Counted from the stretch's first letter, positions 7,149 through 14,673 are shown. The stretch is 35,032 bases of DNA from Chloroflexota bacterium (GCA_018825785.1 JAHKAY010000007.1:1-35032); one strand, 5' to 3'. The notes: generated by a model from the sequence alone, not told the origin. Made by a program: numbers and translations.

Positions 7149-8141
7149 ATGCCAAGAAAGTCTCGCATTCTTGCTCAGCTAGAGGCCGTCCAGTACTGGA
7201 TGCACAAGGACCCCACCATGCAGATCTTCTGGGAATACAGCAGCCTGGCAGGAATAACCCCGGAGGGCCGGAGCATCAATCTGTCTGCCGAGTTCCCCAG
7301 ACTGACCACCTGGCGGACCCCGGGCCCATGGGGTGAGCCCATAGATGAGACGTGGATCGCTAATGCCTCTATAGGTGCCGCCACCACCGGCGCCCGCGCC
7401 CTTGCCCGACTGCCGTCTATGGCTATCACCTATGCCCTGGAGTTCATCTTCAACCAGGCGGCCAAGTGGCGCCAGGGCAGCGGCGGGCAGTCAGGTCTGA
7501 GGTTTGTGGCCTGGCTCGATTTTGCCGGCCGGCGGGCGGGGATGGGTTCCCAGCACGCTGATGCGGGGCAGGAGACCTTTTACGCCAATATGCCCGGCCT
7601 CATCGTGGTAGTGCCGGGCACCGCCTACGATGCCAAGGGCCTGATGAACGCTGCCCTCGCGGGCGAGGACCCGGTGGCCTACTGCGACTACCTGGTCCTG
7701 GCCGCCCTCCCCATTGAGGACGTCCCCGATGACTACTACACCGTGCCCATCGGGAAAGCGGCTGTCCGGCAGGAGGGGAAAGACCTGACCCTGGCCTACT
7801 GGGGGGAAGTCACCCTGGATGTGGTGAGGGCCCTCCCTCTGCTCAAGTCGGCGGGGATCAGCGTGGAGGCCATTGACATCCGGACGCTGAAGCCCTTTGA
7901 CGAGAAGACTGTCGTCGATTCGGTAACGAAGACAAAGCGCCTCCTGGTGGTGACCCACGGGCACTTCACCGCCGACTTTGCCTCCCATGTGGTGGCTATC
8001 GCCGCCCTGAACGTGTCGGGGGCCAAGTTTGACATCATGGCCTTCCCCGACGCACCATCCCCAGCCTCCTATGATATGATGACCTGGATGACACCAGATG
8101 CGCAAAAGATCGTGGAGCGGGTCAAGAAGCTGGTGGGCTAA
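7149..8141 (+). CDS. TPP-dependent dehydrogenase E1 beta subunit
   Basis: The 330-residue protein is a transketolase-like E1 beta. Expected elements are present: an early glutamate in IFWEYSSL, the IDETWIANASIGAA segment matching the usual ISE(M)xFxGxAxGAA, and GSQHAD with His136. A C-terminal transketolase domain follows (about 205-330). The ATG at 7149 is chosen over an upstream in-frame ATG at 7089 because of the gagagGAGG site just before it and because the extra residues shadow the end of E1 alpha. There is no signal peptide, so if the complex is exported beta would have to be carried by the Tat-targeted alpha subunit. Confidence 0.9.
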   Translation: MPRKSRILAQLEAVQYWMHKDPTMQIFWEYSSLAGITPEGRSINLSAEFPRLTTWRTPGPWGEPIDETWIANASIGAATTGARALARLPSMAITYALEFIFNQAAKWRQGSGGQSGLRFVAWLDFAGRRAGMGSQHADAGQETFYANMPGLIVVVPGTAYDAKGLMNAALAGEDPVAYCDYLVLAALPIEDVPDDYYTVPIGKAAVRQEGKDLTLAYWGEVTLDVVRALPLLKSAGISVEAIDIRTLKPFDEKTVVDSVTKTKRLLVVTHGHFTADFASHVVAIAALNVSGAKFDIMAFPDAPSPASYDMMTWMTPDAQKIVERVKKLVG

Positions 8142-8168
8142 GCGGCATCGGGTTCTGGTGCCTGGCTT

Positions 8169-8196
8169 GAGGGGCCCCGAGGGCTCGGGGCCCCTC
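8169..8196 (+). terminator. GC-rich hairpin after E1 beta
   Basis: A 12-base-pair stem (8169-8180 with 8185-8196) closes a four-base loop, 28 bases after the E1 beta stop. No T tract follows, so termination may be partial or the hairpin may protect the 3' end. Confidence 0.55.
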
Positions 8197-8227
8197 GGCT
8201 ATCCGATAGGTTTCAGGAGGACGGAAA

Positions 8228-8629
8228 ATGGGTGTTGAGGGAGTGGGACCAGGGCCAGGGGAGCACCCGGAAGTGGAGCCGTATCAGTTCGTTGAGGAGC
8301 CGGAGGCAAAGGAGGTCCCGCTCGAGGTCTCCTGTCCGCGCTGTGGCGGGCCTACCAGGGTAGATATGGTAAGGAGCGACATCTGGCAGGGGGACCATCT
8401 GATTGTGGTGGAGGACATCCCCGCCCTTGTGTGCGATAGATGTGTAGAACAGTTCTATTCCGAGCCGGTGACCGACGCCCTGCGGAGGCTGGTGCAAGAG
8501 GGGCTGGAGTCGGCTAAGCCGAAGAGGGAGATGGTTGTCCGAGTCTATTCCCTGGCCGGGCGGGTAAAGGTGCCACAACCGCCACCTGAAATGGGCTACT
8601 GGTCCAGGGTGCCCCCGGAGGGGGCATAG
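8228..8629 (+). CDS. YgiT-type zinc-finger protein
   Basis: The 133-residue protein has paired cysteines at 36/39 (CPRCGG) and 69/72 (CDRC). The segment IPALVCDRCVEQFY is typical of the YgiT-type zinc finger, the N-terminal part of MqsA-like antitoxins. It has no recognisable helix-turn-helix and no toxin gene beside it, so it is probably not a toxin-antitoxin system. The first 30 residues are Gly/Pro/Glu rich and the C-terminus is unassigned. The start follows a good caggagg site. It has no export signal although its neighbours do. Confidence 0.75.
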   Translation: MGVEGVGPGPGEHPEVEPYQFVEEPEAKEVPLEVSCPRCGGPTRVDMVRSDIWQGDHLIVVEDIPALVCDRCVEQFYSEPVTDALRRLVQEGLESAKPKREMVVRVYSLAGRVKVPQPPPEMGYWSRVPPEGA

Positions 8630-8668
8630 AGCACCGACCAGCGCCAGGGGGTTGCTTTCCAGGCCTGC

Positions 8669-8698
8669 TTGCCCTCAGGGCCGGTGCCCTGCTATAAT
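8669..8698 (+). promoter_or_regulatory. Promoter of the heme lipoprotein cluster
   Basis: TTGCCC (8669-8674) and a perfect TATAAT (8693-8698) are 18 bases apart. The ATG at 8719 lies only about 14 bases after the predicted transcript start and has no clear Shine-Dalgarno site, so the first gene would have a very short leader. Confidence 0.55.
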
Positions 8699-8718
8699 AG
8701 ACCCCAAAATTAAGACTA

Positions 8719-9102
8719 ATGTTACGGCGAGGTATTGCTATTCTAATGAGTACCGGTATTCTGTTGGGGGCGGCCTGCAGACCTGCTGCCAAGCCAACAC
8801 CAGCTCCCATCCCGACACCTACTCCCCTCCCAACGCCCTCTTCAACACCAACGCCTGGCAGCCTGGCCGGGTTTTTCCCGCCGGGCCCGGGGCGGGAGGA
8901 GGTTATTTTCTACTGTGGGAACTGTCATAGCCTATCCCTTCCTCTGGTAGCGCGGAAGGCTCCAGAAGCCTGGGTGGACTTCATTAAGAGCCACCCGGGG
9001 GCAGAGTTCCTGCCCGAGGAGACACTGAAACCCCTGCTGGAATATCTCACCGCCAACTTCGGACCCGATGACCCGGTCCCGGAGATTCCCCCTGGACTAT
9101 AA
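8719..9102 (+). CDS. Heme c lipoprotein, copy 1
   Basis: The 127-residue protein has a signal peptide with lipobox LGAAC (Cys20), a Pro/Thr linker (about 25-47), and a small C-terminal domain with one heme c site, CGNCH (66-70). It is predicted to be lipid-anchored outside the membrane. A shared pattern RKxPxxW...F(I/L)xxH follows the heme site in this set. At the place where copy 4 has Met (a usual sixth heme ligand), this copy has Leu (EFLPEET). A conserved His 22 residues after the heme His could serve instead. It is the first of four tandem paralogues. Confidence 0.82.
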   Translation: MLRRGIAILMSTGILLGAACRPAAKPTPAPIPTPTPLPTPSSTPTPGSLAGFFPPGPGREEVIFYCGNCHSLSLPLVARKAPEAWVDFIKSHPGAEFLPEETLKPLLEYLTANFGPDDPVPEIPPGL

Positions 9103-9679
9103 GAAGGAGGCGACAATCTCGCGGCGACGGGTTCTAGTCCTGGCGCTCTCCGGAGGGCTTCTGCTGGCGGCCTGCGGCCCAAAAGCCACTCCCCAACCTG
9201 CACCCACTCCCACTCCTACGCCTAGAATAACTCCTGCCCTCACTCCCACACCTACACCCGCACTCACCCTGACGCCTACACCCAACCCGACACCTGCCTC
9301 TACCCCAACGCCTACTCCCGTTCGTACCCCCACGGCTACACCTACCCCCACGCCTCCCGCAACACCCACACCAGCGCCTGCCCCCTGGTCTCCGCCTGCC
9401 GGCAGCCTCAACCTAAACGATTACCTCCCACCGGGTCCAGGAAAAGATGCAGTCATCAATGAATGCGCCAACTGTCACAATATAATACGTATCCTAATCA
9501 GCCGGAGGTCTCCAGTAGGGTGGGAGAACTTCCTCAGAGACCACCCGAACGTGGTCATCAGTGAGCAGACAATCAGACTCCTGACAGAATATCTCGCTGC
9601 CAGCTTCGGCCCCGATGACCCGATCCCTCACATACCCCCGGAGCTGTCCGCCGGAGATGGCGGCGCAGGTGAGGTCTAA
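9068..9679 (+). CDS. Heme c lipoprotein, copy 2 (start uncertain)
   Basis: The frame encodes a lipobox LLAAC, a Thr/Pro linker of about 65 residues, and a CANCH heme site at 9464-9478, followed by the shared RRSPxGW...FLxxH pattern. The only canonical start upstream is ATG 9068, which overlaps copy 1 by 35 bases, lacks a Shine-Dalgarno site and gives 203 residues. By alignment with copies 3 and 4 the expected start is at 9116, right after a strong aaggagg, but the codon there is ATC. Initiation at ATC (187 residues), a G-to-C change, or use of ATG 9068 are the options. The Met ligand position is Ile. Confidence 0.78.
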   Translation: MTRSRRFPLDYKKEATISRRRVLVLALSGGLLLAACGPKATPQPAPTPTPTPRITPALTPTPTPALTLTPTPNPTPASTPTPTPVRTPTATPTPTPPATPTPAPAPWSPPAGSLNLNDYLPPGPGKDAVINECANCHNIIRILISRRSPVGWENFLRDHPNVVISEQTIRLLTEYLAASFGPDDPIPHIPPELSAGDGGAGEV

Positions 9680-9689
9680 ACGCTATTTA

Positions 9690-9850
9690 GGGAGGTGTCA
9701 TCGTTACTGCGAAGCCCATGGCTATGGTGAGCGCAGACGGACCTCTGGCGGCATGGCCTGGTCCGTCCAAGCGAGGAGCAGTTGAAGCCCATCTTAGAGT
9801 ATGCTAGCATGTGCTTCGGTCTCGGGGCTCCGGTCCCGGATATGCTTATG
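9690..9850 (+). pseudogene. Decayed heme c lipoprotein copy
   Basis: Between copies 2 and 3 lies DNA matching both ends of the paralogues with the middle missing. Near 9691-9712 ggaggtgtca is followed by a start-like region, and near 9742 ctggcggcatggcc recalls the lipobox region. From 9773 the frame reads EEQLKPILEY...FGLGAPVPDM, matching the copy 1 tail [10 protein letters not shown]...[10 protein letters not shown]. The heme site is absent, so this is a deleted, non-functional copy. Confidence 0.65.
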
Positions 9851-9888
9851 GAACCGAGAGACCGGTTAGGCTGTTTGAGGAGGCGCCA

Positions 9889-10287
9889 ATGCTACGGGGG
9901 ATTTTGATACCCTTGACGCTCATTGTACTGCTGGTGGCGGCCTGTGGCCCGAAAGCCACCCCCCAGCCAACAGCTACCCCCACGCCCACCCAGGTGCCCC
10001 ACCCGGGGCCTGACCCCACCCCACCCCCCGGCGCCCAGGTTGCCTCGTTCTTTGCAGACGGTCCGGGGAGGGACCTGGTCTTGGAGTGGTGCGGGACCTG
10101 CCACAGCCTGACCCGTATCCTGACCACGCGGAAGGACCCGGCGGGATGGGCCACCTACATGAAGAATCGCCGGGCCGATATAGCCTTCCTGGGGGACGAG
10201 GAAGTGAAAACCATAACAGACTATCTCGTTGCCAACTTCACCCCCGATAAGCCCATTCCGCAACTCCCCCCGGCGCTGACCCGGTGA
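9889..10287 (+). CDS. Heme c lipoprotein, copy 3
   Basis: The 132-residue protein has a lipobox LVAAC (Cys19), a short Thr/Pro linker and a CGTCH heme site at 68-72 with the shared RKDPAGW pattern. The ATG at 9889 is chosen over an in-frame ATG at 9811 because it follows gaggagg at good spacing and begins a proper signal peptide. The Met ligand position is Leu, and the His conserved in the other copies is Arg here. This makes copy 3 the most divergent in possible heme ligands. Confidence 0.82.
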   Translation: MLRGILIPLTLIVLLVAACGPKATPQPTATPTPTQVPHPGPDPTPPPGAQVASFFADGPGRDLVLEWCGTCHSLTRILTTRKDPAGWATYMKNRRADIAFLGDEEVKTITDYLVANFTPDKPIPQLPPALTR

Positions 10288-10327
10288 TGAGGCTATTCAA
10301 AAGATGAGACTACTTAAGGAGGTGTCA

Positions 10328-11083
10328 ATGCTACGGCGATGGGTCCTCATCCTGGTACTCGCCAGCGCGTTGCTGCTGGCAGCCTGCACCTGTGGCGGGG
10401 GGGCCAAAACCCCAACCCCCACACCTACCCGGACTCCAACTGCCACCCTGGCGCCGACTGCCACGCCTGCGCGAACGCCTACACCTACACCAACATCTAC
10501 AGCCACCCTGACACCTGCTTCCACCTCAACACCTACTCGCACCCCCACCCCTACCCCTACAGCGACGCCTACACCTGCACCTACTCCCACACTTACTCCC
10601 ACACCTACCCCTACACCTACACCTACACCTACACCTACACCTACACCTACATCTACCCCTACGCCTACACCTACTCCTACTCCTACACCTACACCTACAT
10701 CTACCCCTACGCCTACACCTACACCTACTCCTACTCCTACTCCTACATCAACACCCACGACTACCCCGGCTCCCACGGCAACGCCAGCATGGACGCCACC
10801 TGCCAACCCTACCAGCCTGGCCGACTTCCTCGCGCCTGGTCCAGGAAGGGCCGTGTTTCTCAATAACTGCTCGGGCTGTCATAGCGTGGCCACTACCCTG
10901 ATCTCGCGGAAGGCCCCGGACGGCTGGGAGAGCTTTATTCACGACCACCGAGTCAACACCGGTATGAACGATGCCGATGCGAAGACCCTCACAGACTATG
11001 TCATTGCCAACTTCAACACCAATGTGCCTGATTTCGATATCCCCCCGCAGCTGCTTGCTGGTGAAGTTATTACACCCTTCTAG
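10328..11083 (+). CDS. Heme c lipoprotein, copy 4, with very long Thr-Pro linker
   Basis: The 251-residue protein has a signal peptide with lipobox LLAAC (Cys20), then about 130 residues of almost pure Thr-Pro repeats, then a CSGCH heme site (181-185) and the shared RKAPDGW...FIHDH pattern. It is the only copy with Met (in NTGMNDAD) where a class I cytochrome ligand is expected, so it is the best candidate for normal His/Met heme. The ATG at 10328 follows aaggaggtgtca. The linker would lift the heme domain well away from the membrane or through a surface layer. Confidence 0.85.
   Translation: MLRRWVLILVLASALLLAACTCGGGAKTPTPTPTRTPTATLAPTATPARTPTPTPTSTATLTPASTSTPTRTPTPTPTATPTPAPTPTLTPTPTPTPTPTPTPTPTPTSTPTPTPTPTPTPTPTSTPTPTPTPTPTPTPTSTPTTTPAPTATPAWTPPANPTSLADFLAPGPGRAVFLNNCSGCHSVATTLISRKAPDGWESFIHDHRVNTGMNDADAKTLTDYVIANFNTNVPDFDIPPQLLAGEVITPF
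10420..10770 (+). repeat. Hexanucleotide microsatellite encoding the Thr-Pro linker
   Basis: The linker of copy 4 is made of repeated six-base units of the CCTACA type, nearly pure from about 10560 to 10760. Each unit adds one Thr-Pro pair, so slippage by whole units changes linker length without breaking the frame. Confidence 0.85.
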
Positions 11084-11084
11084 G

Positions 11085-11337
11085 GAGATGTCAGCGCTGT
11101 GGCCATGAGCTCTTGTCCTGGTGGTAGGCAGTCTTGGGGGGTAGGCGGCGCGCCAAGAAGGGCGCCGCCTACCCCCCGCCCCGCCCCACCCCCCAAAGCT
11201 AGCCCCGGCGGGAAAGCTTAACCTTGACCAGACCTTTCCCCAAGCTCGGGGGAGACCTGGTCATTATATATTGTGATGCCTGTCACGGTGTCCATCCGGA
11301 CGTCGTCGCGGGGCCGGCAGGCACGACGCCGGAGTAG
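11085..11337 (+). pseudogene. Second decayed heme c lipoprotein copy
   Basis: After copy 4, 11085-11135 resembles a paralogue 5' end (gggagatgtca, then a ctcttgtcctggt stretch). From 11215 a frame reads SLTLTRPFPKLGGDLVIIYC and then DACH, ending at TAG 11335-11337. This matches the pre-heme segment and heme site of the intact copies (for example [14 protein letters not shown]). It has no start codon or usable linker and is truncated after the heme site. The region also contains a strong hairpin. I see nothing else in 11084-11443 apart from the aaaggag site before 11444. Confidence 0.6.
11136..11177 (+). terminator. Strong hairpin after the heme lipoprotein cluster
   Basis: A perfect 16-base-pair GC-rich stem (11136-11151 with 11162-11177) closes a 10-base loop, about 50 bases after the copy 4 stop. 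No T tract follows. It may end or stabilise the cluster transcript. Confidence 0.6.
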
Positions 11338-11443
11338 AGAGGAGGGATAGTGCGTGCCAAATATACTAACGAAGGGGCGGTAGAAGTGGGGCCTACAGGT
11401 CCAGACCGGCAGGGGCAGGGCCTGATGGCGGCAAAGGAGTAGC

Positions 11444-12898
11444 ATGCTTCACAACTTGCTTCCCAACACCCTTCCTTTTCTGGGCTTCTTCACCGGGCTG
11501 GTTATCGTCTACTATCTGATTCCTCACAGGTTCCGCTGGCTTCTCCTGCTATTGGGCAGCCTCTTCTTCTACGGGACCTTCAACGTGGGTTATGTGGCGT
11601 TGCTGGCCGGGTTCACCCTGTTCATCTACCTGATGAGCCTGGTGACAGCGGCCCGTCAAGGTGGCCTGCGGCGGGTCCTCCTGGTGGTGGGGTTGGTGGG
11701 AGGGGTGATACCGCTGTTAGTGTTCAAGTACTACGATAACTTCTTCCTGCGCTACCTCTTGACCGCCCCCTCCATTCCACGGCTCAATTGGCTGTTGCCG
11801 GCGGGACTTTCCTTCTACACCTTCTCGTGTTTGAGTTACCTGGTGGATATATACCGAGGAAAACTCCCCGTGGAGAAGCACCTGGGGCGGATGGCGCTCT
11901 ATGTGGCCTTCTTCCCGAAGCTGCTGGCAGGGCCTATTGACCGGGCCACGACCTTTCTGCCACAGCTTTTGAAGCCGGCGCGGTTCAATCGGGAGGAGGT
12001 CGCCCTGGGGCTCCAGATGGTGCTGTGGGGGCTGGTGAAAAAGGTAGTGATAGCGGACCGGCTGGCGGTCTTTGTCAACCAGGTGTACCAGTCGCCGGGG
12101 ACGGCTTCACCGGTTGACCTGGTGCTGGCCTCGTATTTCTTCGCCTTCCAGATTTACTGCGACTTTTCGGGCTACACGGACATGGCCATCGGGATGGGAC
12201 GGGTGCTGGGGATTAATCTCATGGAGAACTTCCGGCGGCCATACTTCTCTACCTCAATAAATGAGTTCTGGACGCAAAGGTGGCACATCTCACTCACCCG
12301 CTGGTTCCGAGACTACATGTTCATCCCGCTGGGTGGGAGCCGGGTGGCGAAGTGGAGGTTTTACCTCAACCTGATAGTCGTGTTCGCGGTCAGCGGCCTG
12401 TGGCACGGGTCCAACTTGGTCTTCTTAATCTGGGGGACGTTGCAGGGGGTATGGCAGGTGCTGGCGCTGATGACGGCCCCCGCCAGGAACTGGATAGCAA
12501 AGCTGCTACGGGTGCCGGGGAAGGTGGGGACGGTTATCAGTGCGCTAGCGGTGTTCCACATGGTGCTGACGGGCTGGGTTTTCTTCGCGGTGGGGTATGT
12601 GAGGGGCACAGCGGCCACATTGAATGACGCGCTGACAGTGTTTAGACAGGTGGGGAAGGACTTCACTGACCTGCCCAGCCAGTTCGCACATAAGTCATAC
12701 AGCCCGGAACTGCTCCTCTCCTTCGGGCTGCTGGGATTTCTGATCCTGATGGAGGTCATGGAAGAAAGGTGGAACCTGTGGGCGAAGATGAGGGTGCGGC
12801 CGGTGTACCTGCGCTGGGCGGTGTACTACGCCCTCATCCTCGGCCTGTTGGCCTTTGGGGTCTGGCAGCAGACCAGATTCGTCTACATGGCATTCTGA
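11444..12898 (+). CDS. MBOAT family O-acyltransferase (AlgI/DltB-like)
   Basis: The 484-residue protein has many membrane segments and the MBOAT landmarks: AGPIDRATTFLPQL, CDFSGYTDMAIGMGRVLGI, RWHISLTRWFRDYMFIPLGG, and the catalytic His321 in SGLWHGSN. In alginate or teichoic acid systems, such proteins pass an acyl group across the membrane to an extracellular acceptor. The start follows aaaggag. The SGNH-type partner begins just after its stop, the typical AlgI-AlgJ/X arrangement. The acceptor here is unknown; a surface polysaccharide is likely. Confidence 0.92.
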   Translation: MLHNLLPNTLPFLGFFTGLVIVYYLIPHRFRWLLLLLGSLFFYGTFNVGYVALLAGFTLFIYLMSLVTAARQGGLRRVLLVVGLVGGVIPLLVFKYYDNFFLRYLLTAPSIPRLNWLLPAGLSFYTFSCLSYLVDIYRGKLPVEKHLGRMALYVAFFPKLLAGPIDRATTFLPQLLKPARFNREEVALGLQMVLWGLVKKVVIADRLAVFVNQVYQSPGTASPVDLVLASYFFAFQIYCDFSGYTDMAIGMGRVLGINLMENFRRPYFSTSINEFWTQRWHISLTRWFRDYMFIPLGGSRVAKWRFYLNLIVVFAVSGLWHGSNLVFLIWGTLQGVWQVLALMTAPARNWIAKLLRVPGKVGTVISALAVFHMVLTGWVFFAVGYVRGTAATLNDALTVFRQVGKDFTDLPSQFAHKSYSPELLLSFGLLGFLILMEVMEERWNLWAKMRVRPVYLRWAVYYALILGLLAFGVWQQTRFVYMAF

Positions 12899-12920
12899 GA
12901 TGGACAAAGGGAGAGAGACA

Positions 12921-14366
12921 ATGCAGAGTGGACAGAAGGTTCCAGAAAAAGGCCAGGGCGGCCAGCCGCCCAAGCTCCCGAAGGCAATGGGGGCCGGGGG
13001 GTTCCTGTGGCGGGGCCTCATCTTCCTGCTGGTGGGGCTGGTGCTGTACAGCGGAGTGTATGCGTGGTCCGAGAACCTCGTACACAGTAACACCGAGCTT
13101 AACCGCTTCTACAAGATAAAGACCGCCGAGAACAGCCCCTACGACTGGGTGTTCTTCGGGGCCTCCCACGCTCTGGTGATGGACCTTCAAGATATGAACG
13201 CCCAGCTTGAGGAGATCACCGGGTCCAAGATATTGAACCTCGGCGAGATGGGAGGGGGCCCTGCCGTCAGCGGGGTATTGCTCGACTACTTCCTTGCGAA
13301 GCACGAGACGCGCGGGGCGGTGTACTTCGTAGACTCATTCGTCTTCTATTCCGACTTCTGGAATGAGGGGCGTCTGGCAGACGTGGGGCTGTACCAGCGG
13401 GCGCCTTTTGACCCGGCACTGGCTAAGGTTCTGCTCCAGAACTCCGCGACGCGGTGGAAGGGGCTGGACTACCTCTTCGGATTCTCCAAGAACAACTTCT
13501 GGGTGACCGGGAAAATCAATAGCTTGCGGGAGTTCAATGAGACTACATTCAGAAGCTCGCAGGAGTTCAAGGAGGCTACTACCAAACTGGACAACAAGGC
13601 AGACTGGCCACGCATCTTCCCAGGCATCGCAGCCTGGAGGGACAACTCGCAGGCGTTCAAGTCCGATATCTCCGGCTTCCCGCAGGCGGCCTCTTTCACC
13701 AAGAGATGGGGTGGGGTGCCCCAGCTTGATAGGCAGCGGATGGACTACCTCTACGGCGTGGTCACCGGCACGCACAGGGGCGTGGCCGACGCCGTCTCGC
13801 TCACAGACACTACCAAGGACTTCTCCAACCCCAACTTGGGTGTGAAAGTCGGCGGTACACTCACCAACATCACCGACGGGTCGTCCACAACGATTACGGC
13901 CATCACCACGACCACGGAGCCCAACGACACGCTTGTGGGAGTTCTCTCCGGCGGTGCGGAGAATGACTGGGACGAGGGCGATGTCTACGTGTATGGCAAT
14001 ATGGAAGTGGACATGGTCTTCTACGAGCGCTACATGACGGACTTCGAAAACCAGATTGAACGCCTGAAAGAGAAGAACGCCCGCGTAGTCCTCATCCGGT
14101 CGCCGCTCCCGAACTGGGTGCGCAACATGACGCCCTCAGATGCCTGGAAGAAGATACTCTCTAACAAAGAGAACTGGTTTGACGAGCAGATAAGAGGTGT
14201 GGCGGAGAAGCACGGCGTGGAACTGTATGACTTCTCGAAGAGTGTTCCCTCACAGAGCCAGTACTGGATGGACACTGACCACTTGAACCAGGCCGGCATG
14301 CTGTACTTCGCACAGCAGGCGAAGGCCGCATCCGGGGAGCTATTTAAGGATATCCTGAAGCCCTAG
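12921..14366 (+). CDS. SGNH/AlgJ-like membrane-anchored acyltransferase partner with inserted beta-rich module
   Basis: The 481-residue protein has an N-terminal membrane helix (about 29-48), a nucleophile-like motif GASHAL (80-85) and a C-terminal DTDHL (D451, H454) that would complete an SGNH/GDSL catalytic set. With the MBOAT gene upstream it probably transfers acyl groups onto an extracellular glycan. Between these motifs, at about 290-362, lies a Thr/Gly/Val-rich stretch (SLTDTTKDF, VGGTLTNITDGSSTTITAI, GGAENDWDEGDVYVYG) that looks like a small beta module seen in adhesin or tail-fibre-like proteins. The ATG at 12921 is preferred for its gggag site; ATG 12900, directly after the MBOAT stop, is possible. 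Confidence 0.78.
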   Translation: MQSGQKVPEKGQGGQPPKLPKAMGAGGFLWRGLIFLLVGLVLYSGVYAWSENLVHSNTELNRFYKIKTAENSPYDWVFFGASHALVMDLQDMNAQLEEITGSKILNLGEMGGGPAVSGVLLDYFLAKHETRGAVYFVDSFVFYSDFWNEGRLADVGLYQRAPFDPALAKVLLQNSATRWKGLDYLFGFSKNNFWVTGKINSLREFNETTFRSSQEFKEATTKLDNKADWPRIFPGIAAWRDNSQAFKSDISGFPQAASFTKRWGGVPQLDRQRMDYLYGVVTGTHRGVADAVSLTDTTKDFSNPNLGVKVGGTLTNITDGSSTTITAITTTTEPNDTLVGVLSGGAENDWDEGDVYVYGNMEVDMVFYERYMTDFENQIERLKEKNARVVLIRSPLPNWVRNMTPSDAWKKILSNKENWFDEQIRGVAEKHGVELYDFSKSVPSQSQYWMDTDHLNQAGMLYFAQQAKAASGELFKDILKP

Positions 14367-14391
14367 CCAAACTGCACGCTTCGCGATGTCA

Positions 14392-14425
14392 GGAGCCTCC
14401 CTCCCCGGCCGGGGAGGGAGGCTCC
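14392..14425 (+). terminator. Intrinsic terminator after the acyltransferase pair
   Basis: A perfect 15-base-pair stem (14392-14406 with 14411-14425) with a GGCC loop, followed by ctttgt, sits 25 bases after the stop at 14366 and upstream of the rpmH promoter. Confidence 0.8.
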
Positions 14426-14475
14426 CTTTGTCGCAGTCCCCACAAGCCCCTGGGCCTGTGTGTAGCCTCTTTCAA

Positions 14476-14504
14476 TTGACACCACTTGGATGGTGGGCTA
14501 TAAT
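14476..14504 (+). promoter_or_regulatory. Full-consensus promoter of rpmH-rnpA-yidD
   Basis: Exact TTGACA (14476-14481) and exact TATAAT (14499-14504) are separated by 17 bases, the ideal sigma70 arrangement. Transcription would begin near 14511, leaving almost no leader before the rpmH ATG at 14515. Confidence 0.88.
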
Positions 14505-14514
14505 CCCCTGAAGA

Positions 14515-14658
14515 ATGCCGAAGAGAACTTATCAGCCCAAACGGCTCCGCCGTAGCCGCGTCCACGGCTTCCGGGCGCGAAACAGCACCCGGACAGGTAG
14601 GCTAGTGCTCAAGAGGAGAAGGCTGAAGGGCCGCCAGCGGTTGACAGCCACCGCATAG
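14515..14658 (+). CDS. rpmH: Ribosomal protein L34 (bL34)
   Basis: The 47-residue protein is rich in Arg and Lys. It begins [19 protein letters not shown] and contains [17 protein letters not shown], a clear bL34 (usual length about 44-47). It lies directly upstream of rnpA, as in most bacteria. The ATG is at most a few bases from the predicted transcript start and has no Shine-Dalgarno site, so translation may be leaderless. dnaA is not present upstream in this window. Confidence 0.95.
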   Translation: MPKRTYQPKRLRRSRVHGFRARNSTRTGRLVLKRRRLKGRQRLTATA

Positions 14659-14673
14659 AGAGCCCCTAGTTGC

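Noticed and set aside
8228-8629. Toxin-antitoxin module
   Set aside because: Only a YgiT-type zinc finger is present; no helix-turn-helix and no MqsR or RelE-like partner beside it.
9097-10863. Long minus-strand frames rich in Val-Gly repeats and a plus-strand Tyr-Thr-rich frame
   Set aside because: These are reverse-strand or shifted readings of the Thr-Pro linkers; the linker frame carries signal peptides and heme sites.
14400-14520. Chromosome origin near rpmH
   Set aside because: No dnaA gene or cluster of DnaA boxes was seen upstream; rpmH here follows an acyltransferase pair.
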